Below, piece after piece: positions 26,483-34,562 of a stretch of 64,000 nt of DNA; the first letter of the stretch is position 1; each line of letters opens with the position of its first letter. The notes beneath the pieces were generated by a model. The model did not search any database and was not told where the DNA came from. It worked only from the letters and a program-made list of their open reading frames with translations. The position numbers were made by a program, and so were the translations under genes. This DNA comes from Treponema sp. (GTDB taxonomy: Bacteria > Spirochaetota > Spirochaetia > Treponematales > Treponemataceae): positions 232,848 to 296,847 of the forward strand of contig JAEESZ010000002.1 of assembly GCA_016286535.1 (NCBI GenBank), written 5' to 3'.

Positions 26483-27940
26483 ATGAATATTAACAACAAT
26501 GCCACTAATGTAAAAAAAGAACTCCTTGTAAGAATTGCAAAACTTCAGCTTGACGGCGAACTTGCTACAAAAAAAATCAATAAAATACCTGTTGAAATGA
26601 GGCCAGCCGGAACACCTCCTATGGGTTGCTGCGTTTATCATGACAGGGAATTGTTAAGAATGAGAATTCTTGCACGTATGGGAATTTCTGTAGAAAATTA
26701 TAATGATTTGAATGATCTGGATGATTATGCAAAAGAGGCATTGGAAAGAAAAAGCCCAACCTGGCCTATGATTACGGTTTTACACGAAGCCTGTAACGGT
26801 TGTGTAAAGCAGAACTTTATGGTTACAAATGCCTGTCAGGGATGTTTTGCCCGCCCATGTATGATTAACTGTCCAAAAAAGGCTATCCATATTGTTCATC
26901 ATGCACATATTGATCCTCAAAAATGTATTCACTGTGGTATTTGTGAACAAAACTGTCCTTATCACGCAATTATTAGAATTACAGTGCCTTGCGAAGCTGC
27001 CTGTCCGGTAGGAGCTATTTCTAAGGGCGAAGATGGTCACGAAGTTATTGATTTTCATAAATGTATATACTGCGGAAAATGTATGACCGAATGTCCTTTT
27101 GGCGCCATGATGGATAAGAGTCAGCTGGTTGATGTTATAAAACACATTATGGCAGGACACAAGGTTTCGGTTATGTATGCACCTGCAATTGCGTCTCAGT
27201 TTAAGGCAAGTTCAGGCCAGCTGGAAAACGGATTAAAACAGCTTGGCTTTACAAGTATTTATGAAGTTGCAAAAGGCGCAGATATTTGTGCAGAAAAAGA
27301 AGCAAAGGAATTTGAAGAAAGAATGAAAAGGGGAGATAAGCTGATGACAACCTCCTGCTGTTCAGCTTATGTAAGGGCTGTTCACATACATGTACCTGAT
27401 TTAAGTCCCTGCGTTTCAGAAACAAGAAGTCCTATGCATTATGCTGCAGAAATTGCAAAAAAGGATGATCCTGAATGCCTAACAGTTTTTGTTGGTCCAT
27501 GTCTTGCAAAAAGAAGGGAAGGTTTTGATGATGACCTTGTTGATTATGTTATTACTGCAGAAGAATTGAGCGCCTTTTTTATTGCCAAGGGAATAGATAT
27601 TACAAAGTTAGAAGCAATAGAAAAAGACCAGCTTCCTTCGGCTACGGCAAGGCAGTTTGCAAAAACAGGGGGAGTTGCAGAAGCTGTTAAAACAAGATTA
27701 AAGGATCCTTCAATCTTAAAGCTTGATGTTATTAATGGCCTTAATAAAGAGGGAATGAAAAAGCTTAAGTATTATGGTGATATTAATGCCGGAAAGCTGC
27801 AGGCAAAGGAAGGAGATGGAAACCTTGTTGAAGTTATGAGCTGCGAAGGCGGCTGTATTGCAGGTCCTTGTGTTATTACTAAGGTAAATCTTGCAAATGT
27901 TCAGCTGGATAAGTATGTAAATGAGGCAAAAAAATCCTAA
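26483..27940 (+). CDS. Monomeric [FeFe] hydrogenase, group B-like
   Basis: The 485-aa protein has an N-terminal region with C-rich ferredoxin sites (CNGC...CQGCFARPCMINCP, CIHCGICEQNCP, CIYCGKCMTECP) followed by H-cluster motifs: TSCCSAY near 289, VGPCLAKRRE near 335 and SCEGGCIAGPC near 452. These bind the catalytic iron site for H2 evolution or uptake. TSCCSAY instead of TSCCPGW suggests group B or a related divergent group, often ferredoxin-linked. It is monocistronic, with a weak ribosome site (AGG) close to the ATG. The role may be disposal of ferredoxin electrons as H2. Confidence 0.87.
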   Translation: MNINNNATNVKKELLVRIAKLQLDGELATKKINKIPVEMRPAGTPPMGCCVYHDRELLRMRILARMGISVENYNDLNDLDDYAKEALERKSPTWPMITVLHEACNGCVKQNFMVTNACQGCFARPCMINCPKKAIHIVHHAHIDPQKCIHCGICEQNCPYHAIIRITVPCEAACPVGAISKGEDGHEVIDFHKCIYCGKCMTECPFGAMMDKSQLVDVIKHIMAGHKVSVMYAPAIASQFKASSGQLENGLKQLGFTSIYEVAKGADICAEKEAKEFEERMKRGDKLMTTSCCSAYVRAVHIHVPDLSPCVSETRSPMHYAAEIAKKDDPECLTVFVGPCLAKRREGFDDDLVDYVITAEELSAFFIAKGIDITKLEAIEKDQLPSATARQFAKTGGVAEAVKTRLKDPSILKLDVINGLNKEGMKKLKYYGDINAGKLQAKEGDGNLVEVMSCEGGCIAGPCVITKVNLANVQLDKYVNEAKKS

Positions 27941-27958
27941 AAAAATTGTGATTTTCTA

Positions 27959-27987
27959 TTGACCTTTTTTCGTCAAATCTATATATT
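27959..27987 (+). promoter_or_regulatory. Promoter of the tRNA-Gly gene
   Basis: TTGACC at 27959-27964 and TATATT at 27982-27987 are 17 bases apart, ending 39 bases before the tRNA. Confidence 0.7.
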
Positions 27988-28026
27988 ATTAAACATCAAG
28001 CGACACTAAGTCACCTGAAAACATTT

Positions 28027-28099
28027 GCGGCAGTCATATAACGGCTCATTATCTCAGCCTTCCAAGCTGATGACGAGGGTTCGACTCCCTTCTGCCGCT
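28027..28099 (+). tRNA. tRNA-Gly, anticodon TCC; integration target
   Basis: The acceptor stem GCGGCAG/CTGCCGC, anticodon stem TCAGC/GCTGA with loop CTTCCAA (anticodon TCC), the T-arm region GAGGGTTCGACTCCC and discriminator T are all present. CCA is not encoded. The 3' 43 bases belong to the attachment repeat, so the functional 3' end is element-derived and the tRNA is intact. Confidence 0.95.
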
Positions 28100-28101
28100 C
28101 T
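28057..28101 (+). repeat. attL: 45-bp attachment repeat
   Basis: It begins GCCTTCCAAGCTGATGACGA at 28057 and ends CTGCCGCTCT, and is identical to 63805-63849. It covers anticodon loop to 3' end of the tRNA plus two bases. Confidence 0.95.
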
Positions 28102-28133
28102 AAAAAAGCTCATCGATAAGATGAGCTTTTTTT
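28102..28133 (+). terminator. Element-supplied terminator of the tRNA gene
   Basis: AAAAAGCTCAT at 28103-28113 pairs with ATGAGCTTTTT at 28121-28131 and ends in T residues. A different but equivalent terminator follows attR, consistent with the element bringing its own. Confidence 0.8.
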
Positions 28134-28255
28134 ATGCCTAAGTGCTTATGTTATAAGGAATTAGGTGTATATTTAGAGCACAGCTTGTTCAGACACATTG
28201 AAAACTTTACTGCTTTTTGTTGGAAAATATTTATGATTTTCGTCTTTTTTGGCGA

Positions 28256-28291
28256 CCGTCATAAAATCCGGCATAAAAGGCGTAATAAGAA
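28256..28291 (+). repeat. Probable integrase arm-type sites, left side
   Basis: Three 12-base units in tandem: CCGTCATAAAAT, CCGGCATAAAAG and GCGTAATAAGAA. Related units lie near attR at 63660-63683. Short direct repeats on both sides of the crossover are typical arm-binding sites of tyrosine integrases. The rest of the 28134-28350 gap shows no convincing gene. Confidence 0.5.
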
Positions 28292-28350
28292 GCTTTATAA
28301 TTCAGAAGCATTCAAAATTAAAATCTCACCATTCAGCATGAGGAGGTTTT

Positions 28351-29718
28351 ATGAGAAAGTTTTATCTGACTAAAAATCAGAACGGTTATTACAGAGTTTC
28401 GTTTATTGATCCTGTAACTGGTGCTCTTGGTTCAAGTAAAAGTACTCACACGAAGGACAAGCAGGAAGCAACTATGATTGCAACAGAGTGGCTGCATGGT
28501 CGTGTTCCAAAAGCTATGGCTCATTCCAGAGCATTTGCTCAAGGTAATTCTGAAACATATTCGTGTAATCTAAAAAGCTTTATTAAAAACCTTTCTGAAA
28601 CTGAAGCCCTTGAAGCTCTAGAGCTTCTTTCTCAAAAATTAAACTTATCTGAAAATACCGCGGAAAAAACATCTGTTCCTGTTTCTGAATCTGAAACAAA
28701 AAAACGTATTGTTGTTGTGAAGAATAATTCTGAAACGAATATTAAACATAAGCTTTGTTCCACTCTTTTTGATTTCTGGGATTTTGATAAATCTGTGTTT
28801 ATCCAGAGGCATATAGCACATGGTCATTCCATGTCGAAAAAGCATACGATTCAGATGCAGGCATTTGTACGTAATAACTGGCTGCCTTATTTTGGTGAAG
28901 ACAAATGCATTGAGGATTTGACTAAGATTGAACTGGATGACTTTTTCTTTTACCTCCACTCTGAGAAAGGCTTTAGCAGCGAAACTGTAAATAAAAATAT
29001 TAACTGTGCAAACCGCTGTTTTGTATGGCTTTTTAATAACGGAAAGATTCCGGAAAATCCGCTTAAAGGCATTGAACGCTATAAGGTGGATGCTCTTGAA
29101 CGTGGCATTCCGACTGAAAGCGAAGTTAAGAAACTACTTGCTTTGAACTGGGAAAATCCTGCAGGATTCCTCGCGTTTAAGCTTGGTGCTTTCTGTGGCC
29201 TTCGTGCTGGTGAGATAAGCGGTCTTCGTGTCTGCGATATTGATGTTTCTGCTGATATGATTCATGTACGGCATAGCTATAGCGAAGTTGACGGCTTGAA
29301 ATCTACGAAGAATAAAGACACCAGAGATTTACCGGTTGATCATTTGACGGCTGTACAGCTTGCAAATCTTGCAAGGACAAATCCAGAATATGATGATTCC
29401 AGTTATGTATTCTACCAGCCTAAGAATCCGAAAGAAGCTTATTATCCAGGTTACTACGGGGATGTATTTTATCTTGCTCTTGAAAAAATCGGTATTTCGG
29501 AAGCTGAACGAAAAGACCGTAATATTGTATTCCACAGCTTACGTCACTTCTGCGCTACTATTCTTGCTCAGCGTACTGACATTAAAACTGTTCAGAGTAT
29601 TCTTGGACACAGGACAGAAAAAATGTCGGAGCATTATTCTGACCATGACACCATTGAGAAGTTTGATAACATGCGTGTTATTATGTCCGGAGCCTGGGAA
29701 GAATATATTACTGCATAA
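28351..29718 (+). CDS. int: Tyrosine site-specific integrase
   Basis: The 455-aa recombinase has an N-terminal arm-binding region, a core-binding SAM-like domain (about 140-240) and a C-terminal catalytic domain with R285 (GLRAGEISGLR), H395-x-x-R398 (HSLRHFCAT), H420 (LGHRT) and nucleophile Y429 (MSEHYSDH). All five key residues are visible. It should integrate and excise the element at the adjacent tRNA. GAGGAGG precedes the ATG. The gene points inward on the plus strand and is next to attL, as usual for tRNA-targeting elements. Confidence 0.95.
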   Translation: MRKFYLTKNQNGYYRVSFIDPVTGALGSSKSTHTKDKQEATMIATEWLHGRVPKAMAHSRAFAQGNSETYSCNLKSFIKNLSETEALEALELLSQKLNLSENTAEKTSVPVSESETKKRIVVVKNNSETNIKHKLCSTLFDFWDFDKSVFIQRHIAHGHSMSKKHTIQMQAFVRNNWLPYFGEDKCIEDLTKIELDDFFFYLHSEKGFSSETVNKNINCANRCFVWLFNNGKIPENPLKGIERYKVDALERGIPTESEVKKLLALNWENPAGFLAFKLGAFCGLRAGEISGLRVCDIDVSADMIHVRHSYSEVDGLKSTKNKDTRDLPVDHLTAVQLANLARTNPEYDDSSYVFYQPKNPKEAYYPGYYGDVFYLALEKIGISEAERKDRNIVFHSLRHFCATILAQRTDIKTVQSILGHRTEKMSEHYSDHDTIEKFDNMRVIMSGAWEEYITA

Positions 29719-29749
29719 GTTTATTAGATATTCTAATTGTTTTACTTAA

Positions 29750-29793
29750 ATAAACAATAAAATCTAATTACTAATCAAAACTATCTAATCACA
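29750..29793 (+). repeat. 44-bp intergenic repeat, copy 1
   Basis: It contains AATAAAATCTAATTACTAAT and TCTAATCACA. Copies 2 and 3 lie at 49524-49567 and 50371-50414. It follows the integrase stop and precedes a terminator. The CTAATYA motif occurs three times within it, which suggests a protein-binding or regulatory site. Confidence 0.6.
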
Positions 29794-29810
29794 CTTTGGA
29801 ATTATTATTA

Positions 29811-29849
29811 AGCCATAACGGATTAAAACCCGTTGTGGCTTTTTTTTTG
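29811..29849 (+). terminator. Terminator after the integrase gene
   Basis: AGCCATAACGG pairs with CCGTTGTGGCT around an A-rich loop, followed by nine T residues. Confidence 0.85.
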
Positions 29850-29896
29850 TGCTTCTGCACAGGTGGGAGGAAAAAAGCCATTAAAAGGAGTTTTCT

Positions 29897-30115
29897 ATGG
29901 CTGAAGAAAAAAAGTGTATGGATTTGATGTCTGTTGAAGAAGCTGCTGTTTATTTGAAGTTCAGTAAAACTTATGTTTACCGTCTTGCGCGGGCGAATAT
30001 TCTTCCACATGTAAATTATGGCCGCCACATTATTTTCCGCAAGGAAGATTTGTATGAATGGATTGGCTCAATGGTAACTGGTTCTAATACGGCAAGTTTT
30101 GTCGTGAACAAATAA
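29897..30115 (+). CDS. Excisionase-like helix-turn-helix protein
   Basis: The 72-aa protein has the MerR-like HTH of excisionases (LMSVEEAAVYLKFSKTYVYRL) and the wing region (YGRHIIFRKEDLYEWI). It probably binds attachment-site DNA to direct excision, or acts as a small regulator. AAAGGAG stands before the ATG. Its place directly after the integrase gene supports the excisionase role. Confidence 0.8.
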   Translation: MAEEKKCMDLMSVEEAAVYLKFSKTYVYRLARANILPHVNYGRHIIFRKEDLYEWIGSMVTGSNTASFVVNK

Positions 30116-30186
30116 ATAAAAAATGTTTGACGTAGATTTTATTGGATTGTAACTGAAATCTTACGAGCTTTTGGAGGTGCCTGGAA

Positions 30187-30717
30187 TTGGGAGATAAGGA
30201 CGCTGTTATGACATCCGCAAATGTGAACAGTGAACATAATACAGAAACTTTAATGTCCTGGGAAAAAAGACTTGAAAACGAGCCTCCCAAGGCTTTTAAG
30301 GCTTTCTGTCTTTTCCGTGCTATGGGTTACAAACGAAGTATAAAAGCCTGTCTTGAAATGCACGGTATTGAGCCGAACAAGTACGGCTCCTGGGCGCGTT
30401 ATGCACGGCTCTTCCGTTGGAATGAACGTGCTGCAGAATACGACGCATATATTGCAAAGGAGACTGAAAGAGAGATTCTGGCTGAACGTGTTGAACGTAA
30501 GAAACGCCAGATGGAAATGCTTAATGGTTTTGATGAACTTGTTGCCCAACGCATTAAGACATTGAAACCTGATGATTTGAATGCAGACGGTGCAATGGAT
30601 TTGCTTGAACGTTCTGCAAAGCTTGATTCGTTCATAACTGGAGCGGATAAAGAAAACAATAAACCGGTTCAGGGAGAATTAGCGATTACATTTGCAGATT
30701 CGTTTAAGGATTTGTAA
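30187..30717 (+). CDS. Terminase small subunit-like protein
   Basis: The 176-aa protein has an N-terminal region rich in helix-forming residues (KAFKAFCLFRAMGYKRSIKA, SWARYARLFRWNERAAEYDAY) and a charged C-terminal part. It lies directly before the large terminase and shares the TAATG junction with it. By position and shape it should recognise the packaging site. TTG is chosen as start because GGAGG stands 9 bases before it; ATG 30208 has no ribosome site. Confidence 0.7.
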   Translation: MGDKDAVMTSANVNSEHNTETLMSWEKRLENEPPKAFKAFCLFRAMGYKRSIKACLEMHGIEPNKYGSWARYARLFRWNERAAEYDAYIAKETEREILAERVERKKRQMEMLNGFDELVAQRIKTLKPDDLNADGAMDLLERSAKLDSFITGADKENNKPVQGELAITFADSFKDL

Positions 30718-31928
30718 TGCGTGAAGTTTTTAAGCCGAAGGCTGTTCAGAAAAAGGCTTTAGAACTGCTGGCTTCTTCTGCGAAACACATTCTGCTTTTT
30801 GGCGGATCACGTTCGGGAAAAACTACGGTTCTGGTAATGGCAATAATCTTCAGAGCCTGCCGTTATCCGGGAAGCCGTCATCTGATTTGCAGATTCAGGG
30901 CGAAGGATGCACGAAGCTCTGTTCTGCACGAAACACTTTTGCCGTGGCTGAATAAAACAATTGGTGCGAATAATTACAAAGCGAATGTTCACGATGGATT
31001 GATAACGCTTTGGAACGGTTCAGAAATATGGATTGGCGGACTTGGTGACAAAGAACAGGTAGACCGCATTCTTGGTCATGAGTATGTGACGATTTACTTT
31101 AACGAAGTAAGTCAGATTTCCTACTCAGCAATAACAACTGCCTATTCGCGATTGGCGATGAAAGTTGAAGGCTGCAAAAACAAGTTCTTTTATGACTGTA
31201 ATCCGTGCAGCCCTATGCACTGGGCATATAAAGTTTTCATCCGAAAAATTGAACCGAGGACGGATGAGAAATTAAATAAGCCGGAACTTTATGCTTCTGC
31301 AGTTTTAAATCCTGTGGATAACGCTGAGAATCTTGATGAGGATTATATCAGCGACATTCTGGATAATATGCCGGAAAAACAAAGAGCCCGATTCCGTGAC
31401 GGTCTTTGGGTAAAGCCAGAAGGAAGTGTTTACGAGAAGTTTGAGGAATCTATGATTCTACCTCGTGATAAGCTTCCGAAAGAGTTTGACCGTTTTACTG
31501 GCGGTCAGGATTTTGGACTTCATATTGCAGCTGTAAAGGTTGGCTGGGTTGGCGAAACTGTTTACGTTGTTGCTGATTTTGGAGGCTTCAACATTACGAC
31601 TAAAACAAGTGTAGAACAGCAGACTGCAAAAGACTGGTACAAGGACTGCTTTATTACTTACTGCGATCCTGCAGGTGGTGAAAGAATTCAGGAAGTACCA
31701 GGCGGCGTTAAAGCGAACAACAGTGTTGATGCCGGAATAGATTACATTATTGCAAAAATTGAACGTGGTCAGTTCTTTGTATGCAAGGACTGTACCGGCG
31801 TTCTTGGTGAAATATGGGATTATTCTCGTGATGAGAATAATCAGATTGTAAAAGTAAATGACCATTACATGGACGCTATGCGCTACGCAATTTTCAGTGC
31901 AGCAACAAGCGGTGTGGTTATGGTTTGA
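30717..31928 (+). CDS. Phage terminase large subunit
   Basis: The 403-aa DNA-packaging motor has a Walker A motif GGSRSGKT (residues 29-36), a Walker B-like IYFNE near 126-130, and a C-terminal RNaseH-fold nuclease region beginning at TGGQDFG near residue 265 with later YCDPAGG and NDHYMDAMRYAIFS. It translocates and cuts concatemeric DNA into proheads. Start overlaps the small-subunit stop. Confidence 0.92.
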   Translation: MREVFKPKAVQKKALELLASSAKHILLFGGSRSGKTTVLVMAIIFRACRYPGSRHLICRFRAKDARSSVLHETLLPWLNKTIGANNYKANVHDGLITLWNGSEIWIGGLGDKEQVDRILGHEYVTIYFNEVSQISYSAITTAYSRLAMKVEGCKNKFFYDCNPCSPMHWAYKVFIRKIEPRTDEKLNKPELYASAVLNPVDNAENLDEDYISDILDNMPEKQRARFRDGLWVKPEGSVYEKFEESMILPRDKLPKEFDRFTGGQDFGLHIAAVKVGWVGETVYVVADFGGFNITTKTSVEQQTAKDWYKDCFITYCDPAGGERIQEVPGGVKANNSVDAGIDYIIAKIERGQFFVCKDCTGVLGEIWDYSRDENNQIVKVNDHYMDAMRYAIFSAATSGVVMV

Positions 31929-31994
31929 TAAGCCGAATATAACAATTTATTAAGATATATGCGGTTTATTGCGGATAAATAAGGTATGTAATAC

Positions 31995-33182
31995 ATGGGA
32001 TTGTTTAACAGACGAAAACCTGTAAAGCAGCTTAGAAGTTTTTCAGAAATCAATAATGAAACTATAGCCGATGACTTTTCTGTTCCTGAAAAGAAAACCT
32101 GTACTGATCCGTATTTACAGCATGCCTGGGTAAGCGTGTGTATTGATATTCTTACACGCAATGTAGCACGTGCTGAATTTGAGATTAAGAAAAACGGCAA
32201 AACAGAAAATGAAACAAAGCTTGTACGTCTGTTTAAATATCCTAATAAAACGATGAGCCGCTTTGACCTTTGGAAACAAACTTGTGCCTGGTGGAGCCTT
32301 GATGGCGAGGCATTCTGGTGGTTCGGAGATGATTACTGCTGCGGTATTCCTACAGAGATTTACATTCTTAATCCAAGGAATATGCAGCATGTTGTAGAAA
32401 ACGGAAAGATTATCAAGTGGGTATATACAGAAGGCGGTACTGGAAAACCGTTTATCATTCTTCCCGATGAAATTATTCATTTTAAGGACTGGAATCCATG
32501 GAATGAATTTCGGGGAGTAAGCCCATTGGTAAGTTTAGGTCTTGAGGTTGAACAGGATCTGCTTGCTGCAAAACAGAATTCTGGACTTTTAAAAGAAGGT
32601 GGTGTTCCAAAGGGACTTTTAAAAACGGACCAGATTCTCACCGAAAACGAAGCTGAAATTCTTGCACGAACTTGGGACTTAAAATACGGCCAGGGTATGA
32701 AAAACCGGGTGGCTGTATTGGGTAAAGGTACAGAATACCAGCCTCTTACGTTTAGTCCCGACGTTCTGAAACTTTACGATATGAAAACTTGGAATCTGTA
32801 TACCTTGTTAGCGAAGTACGGTATCCCGCCGCGTGTAGCGAACATACAGGATTCCAAAAGTTCTTTGAGTGGCACTGATACAGAAAGCCAGCACAGAGCA
32901 TTCTGGAACTTCACTCTAATCCCTTTATTAAGAAACTTTGAGCAGATACTCGAAGTTCAGTTCTTTCGTCGTTTCAACCTATCAGAAAATGGCGAGTTCA
33001 ATCTAAATAGTATCCCGGAATTGCAGGAGTCTGAGGATGCCCAGAGCAACCGTGATATTGCAGAAATCAATGCTGGTCTTAAAACCATAAATGATGTTTT
33101 GAGACAACGAGGAGAAAAGGAAAAGCCTTGGGGCGACAGCTGGTTTAAGCCCAATTCCTTAACAGCGATTGATTCTGTGTAA
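31995..33182 (+). CDS. Phage portal protein, HK97 family
   Basis: The 395-aa protein shows the HK97-type portal pattern: WVSVCIDILTRNVARAEFEI, FDLWKQTCAWWSLDGEAFWW, EIIHFKDWNPWNEFRGVSPL and GIPPRVANIQD. It forms the dodecameric ring through which DNA enters. Its place after the large terminase is standard. Confidence 0.9.
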   Translation: MGLFNRRKPVKQLRSFSEINNETIADDFSVPEKKTCTDPYLQHAWVSVCIDILTRNVARAEFEIKKNGKTENETKLVRLFKYPNKTMSRFDLWKQTCAWWSLDGEAFWWFGDDYCCGIPTEIYILNPRNMQHVVENGKIIKWVYTEGGTGKPFIILPDEIIHFKDWNPWNEFRGVSPLVSLGLEVEQDLLAAKQNSGLLKEGGVPKGLLKTDQILTENEAEILARTWDLKYGQGMKNRVAVLGKGTEYQPLTFSPDVLKLYDMKTWNLYTLLAKYGIPPRVANIQDSKSSLSGTDTESQHRAFWNFTLIPLLRNFEQILEVQFFRRFNLSENGEFNLNSIPELQESEDAQSNRDIAEINAGLKTINDVLRQRGEKEKPWGDSWFKPNSLTAIDSV

Positions 33183-33209
33183 CAAAAAGTTTTTTGAGGT
33201 AAAAAAACA

Positions 33210-33860
33210 ATGAGAAAAATTCTTTTTGCAACTACAGACTTTATCCTTAAAGGTTGTATCAGAGAATGCATTAAACAGAATTTCTCTGGTATTGAAATTT
33301 GCGATGTGACTTGTGACATTGATTTGAAATATCACATTAGTATCCAGGAAGAAACTCTTCTTTTGATTGATAAGTTTTTTCTGGGCTACTATATACAGTC
33401 TAAAACAACCTGCCTTAAAGCCATTAATCCAAAACTTCGCATTGTATTTTTTGAAAAAGGAGACTGCTCAATTTACTTTGGGCTGCGCCTGTACAATCTG
33501 AACGTTGATGGATTTATATGTAATGCAGATGACATGAAATGCCTTAAAAACCAGCTTGGTGTAATTCTTTCTGGCAAAAGATACTTTCCGGAACAGGTTC
33601 AGTATGAAATAAAATCATGTACCCACATTAATGACCGTTATTACTGCACTGAACTTACTGACCGTGAGTTTTGCATAGCTGTACATCTTGCCAAGGGAGA
33701 TAATGTAAAAGTCATTGCTTCAGAATTACATCTTACCGTTCATTGTGTGCGTTCTCACATTTTCTTTATAAGACGAAAAATCGGATGGAAAAATCTTGAG
33801 GACTACGCAGAAATATATAAACAGATGGTAGACCGGGATTTGGGAGGCTGGGCTTGTTAG
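33210..33860 (+). CDS. LuxR/NarL-type regulator with degenerate receiver-like domain
   Basis: The 216-aa protein has a C-terminal LuxR-type HTH (ELTDREFCIAVHLAKGDNVK, HLTVHCVRSHIFFIRRKIGW) and an N-terminal receiver-like alpha/beta domain lacking a clear phospho-acceptor pattern. It sits between portal and protease genes, where structural genes are expected, and its end overlaps the protease start. It could control late gene expression or sense host state. Unlike known head-gene layouts, no homologous structural role is evident. Confidence 0.72.
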   Translation: MRKILFATTDFILKGCIRECIKQNFSGIEICDVTCDIDLKYHISIQEETLLLIDKFFLGYYIQSKTTCLKAINPKLRIVFFEKGDCSIYFGLRLYNLNVDGFICNADDMKCLKNQLGVILSGKRYFPEQVQYEIKSCTHINDRYYCTELTDREFCIAVHLAKGDNVKVIASELHLTVHCVRSHIFFIRRKIGWKNLEDYAEIYKQMVDRDLGGWAC

Positions 33861-34483
33861 TTAAAATTGATGGCGTTGAAAACAAAGAATTTTCAAAAAA
33901 CAAAAATCTTTTCTTGTCTTTCTTAAAAGATAATACACATTCTGGAAAAATCGATGCCCAGGTTGAGGTGTTTAAGTCTGTGGATTTAGAAAAAGACAGT
34001 TTCCACTGGATTATGAGTACCTTTGATACAGACCGGGATTTTGAAAAAGTTGATCCAGACGGATGGGAGCTTAAAAACTATCTTGAAAATCCTGTTGTGC
34101 TATGGAGTCATGATTACTCTATTCCTGCAATTGGAATTGCTAAGAATGTGAAAGCTGAAAAGCAGCTAGAAGGAGATATTGTCTTTAACGACAAGGATTT
34201 TGACGAGTTTGGCTGGAGCATTGGCCAGAGAGTAAAAGCCGGAGTTCTCCGCTGCGGTTCGGTAGGCTTTAGAGTCGATGAGCTTGAGTTTTTGGAAGCC
34301 AAAGACCGTGACTGTGATTTGATTTACAGAAAGCAGGAGCTTCTGGAATTTTCAATTTGTTGTGTACCTGCAAATCCGTTTGCGGTTCACGTACCTGAAA
34401 AGAGCTTGAAAATTGAAAGAATTATTCAGGAGGATGATTCTTCATTTTTTTCAAGATTGAGTAAAGGCTTGGCACGAGCTTAG
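33854..34483 (+). CDS. Prohead protease, HK97 (U35) family
   Basis: The 209-aa protein has the family pattern STFDTDRDFEKVDPDGW, NYLENPVVLWSHDYSIP (catalytic His in WSHD), VKAGVLRCGSVGF (Ser region) and ELLEFSICCVPANPFA. It cleaves scaffold parts during capsid maturation. TTG 33854 is used as start, with GGGAGG upstream and a 7-base overlap with the regulator gene. Confidence 0.88.
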   Translation: MLVKIDGVENKEFSKNKNLFLSFLKDNTHSGKIDAQVEVFKSVDLEKDSFHWIMSTFDTDRDFEKVDPDGWELKNYLENPVVLWSHDYSIPAIGIAKNVKAEKQLEGDIVFNDKDFDEFGWSIGQRVKAGVLRCGSVGFRVDELEFLEAKDRDCDLIYRKQELLEFSICCVPANPFAVHVPEKSLKIERIIQEDDSSFFSRLSKGLARA

Positions 34484-34489
34484 TTGTGC

Positions 34490-34528
34490 AAAAAAAATGA
34501 GGAATGTCAGCGGCAACTGGCATTCCTC
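34490..34528 (-). terminator. Hairpin between protease and capsid genes, terminator-like on the minus strand
   Basis: GAGGAATGTCAG at 34499-34510 pairs with CTGGCATTCCTC at 34517-34528. Eight A residues at 34490-34497 make it an intrinsic terminator only for minus-strand transcription. On the plus strand it would be an mRNA hairpin without T tract before the capsid ribosome site. Confidence 0.45.
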
Positions 34529-34562
34529 TATTCATCGTAAAAACGTTAAGGAGGTTTTATAG

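Noticed and set aside
28134..28373. 79-codon frame between the tRNA and the integrase gene
   Set aside because: It overlaps the integrase start, has no ribosome site and covers the probable integrase arm sites; no protein-like pattern is seen.
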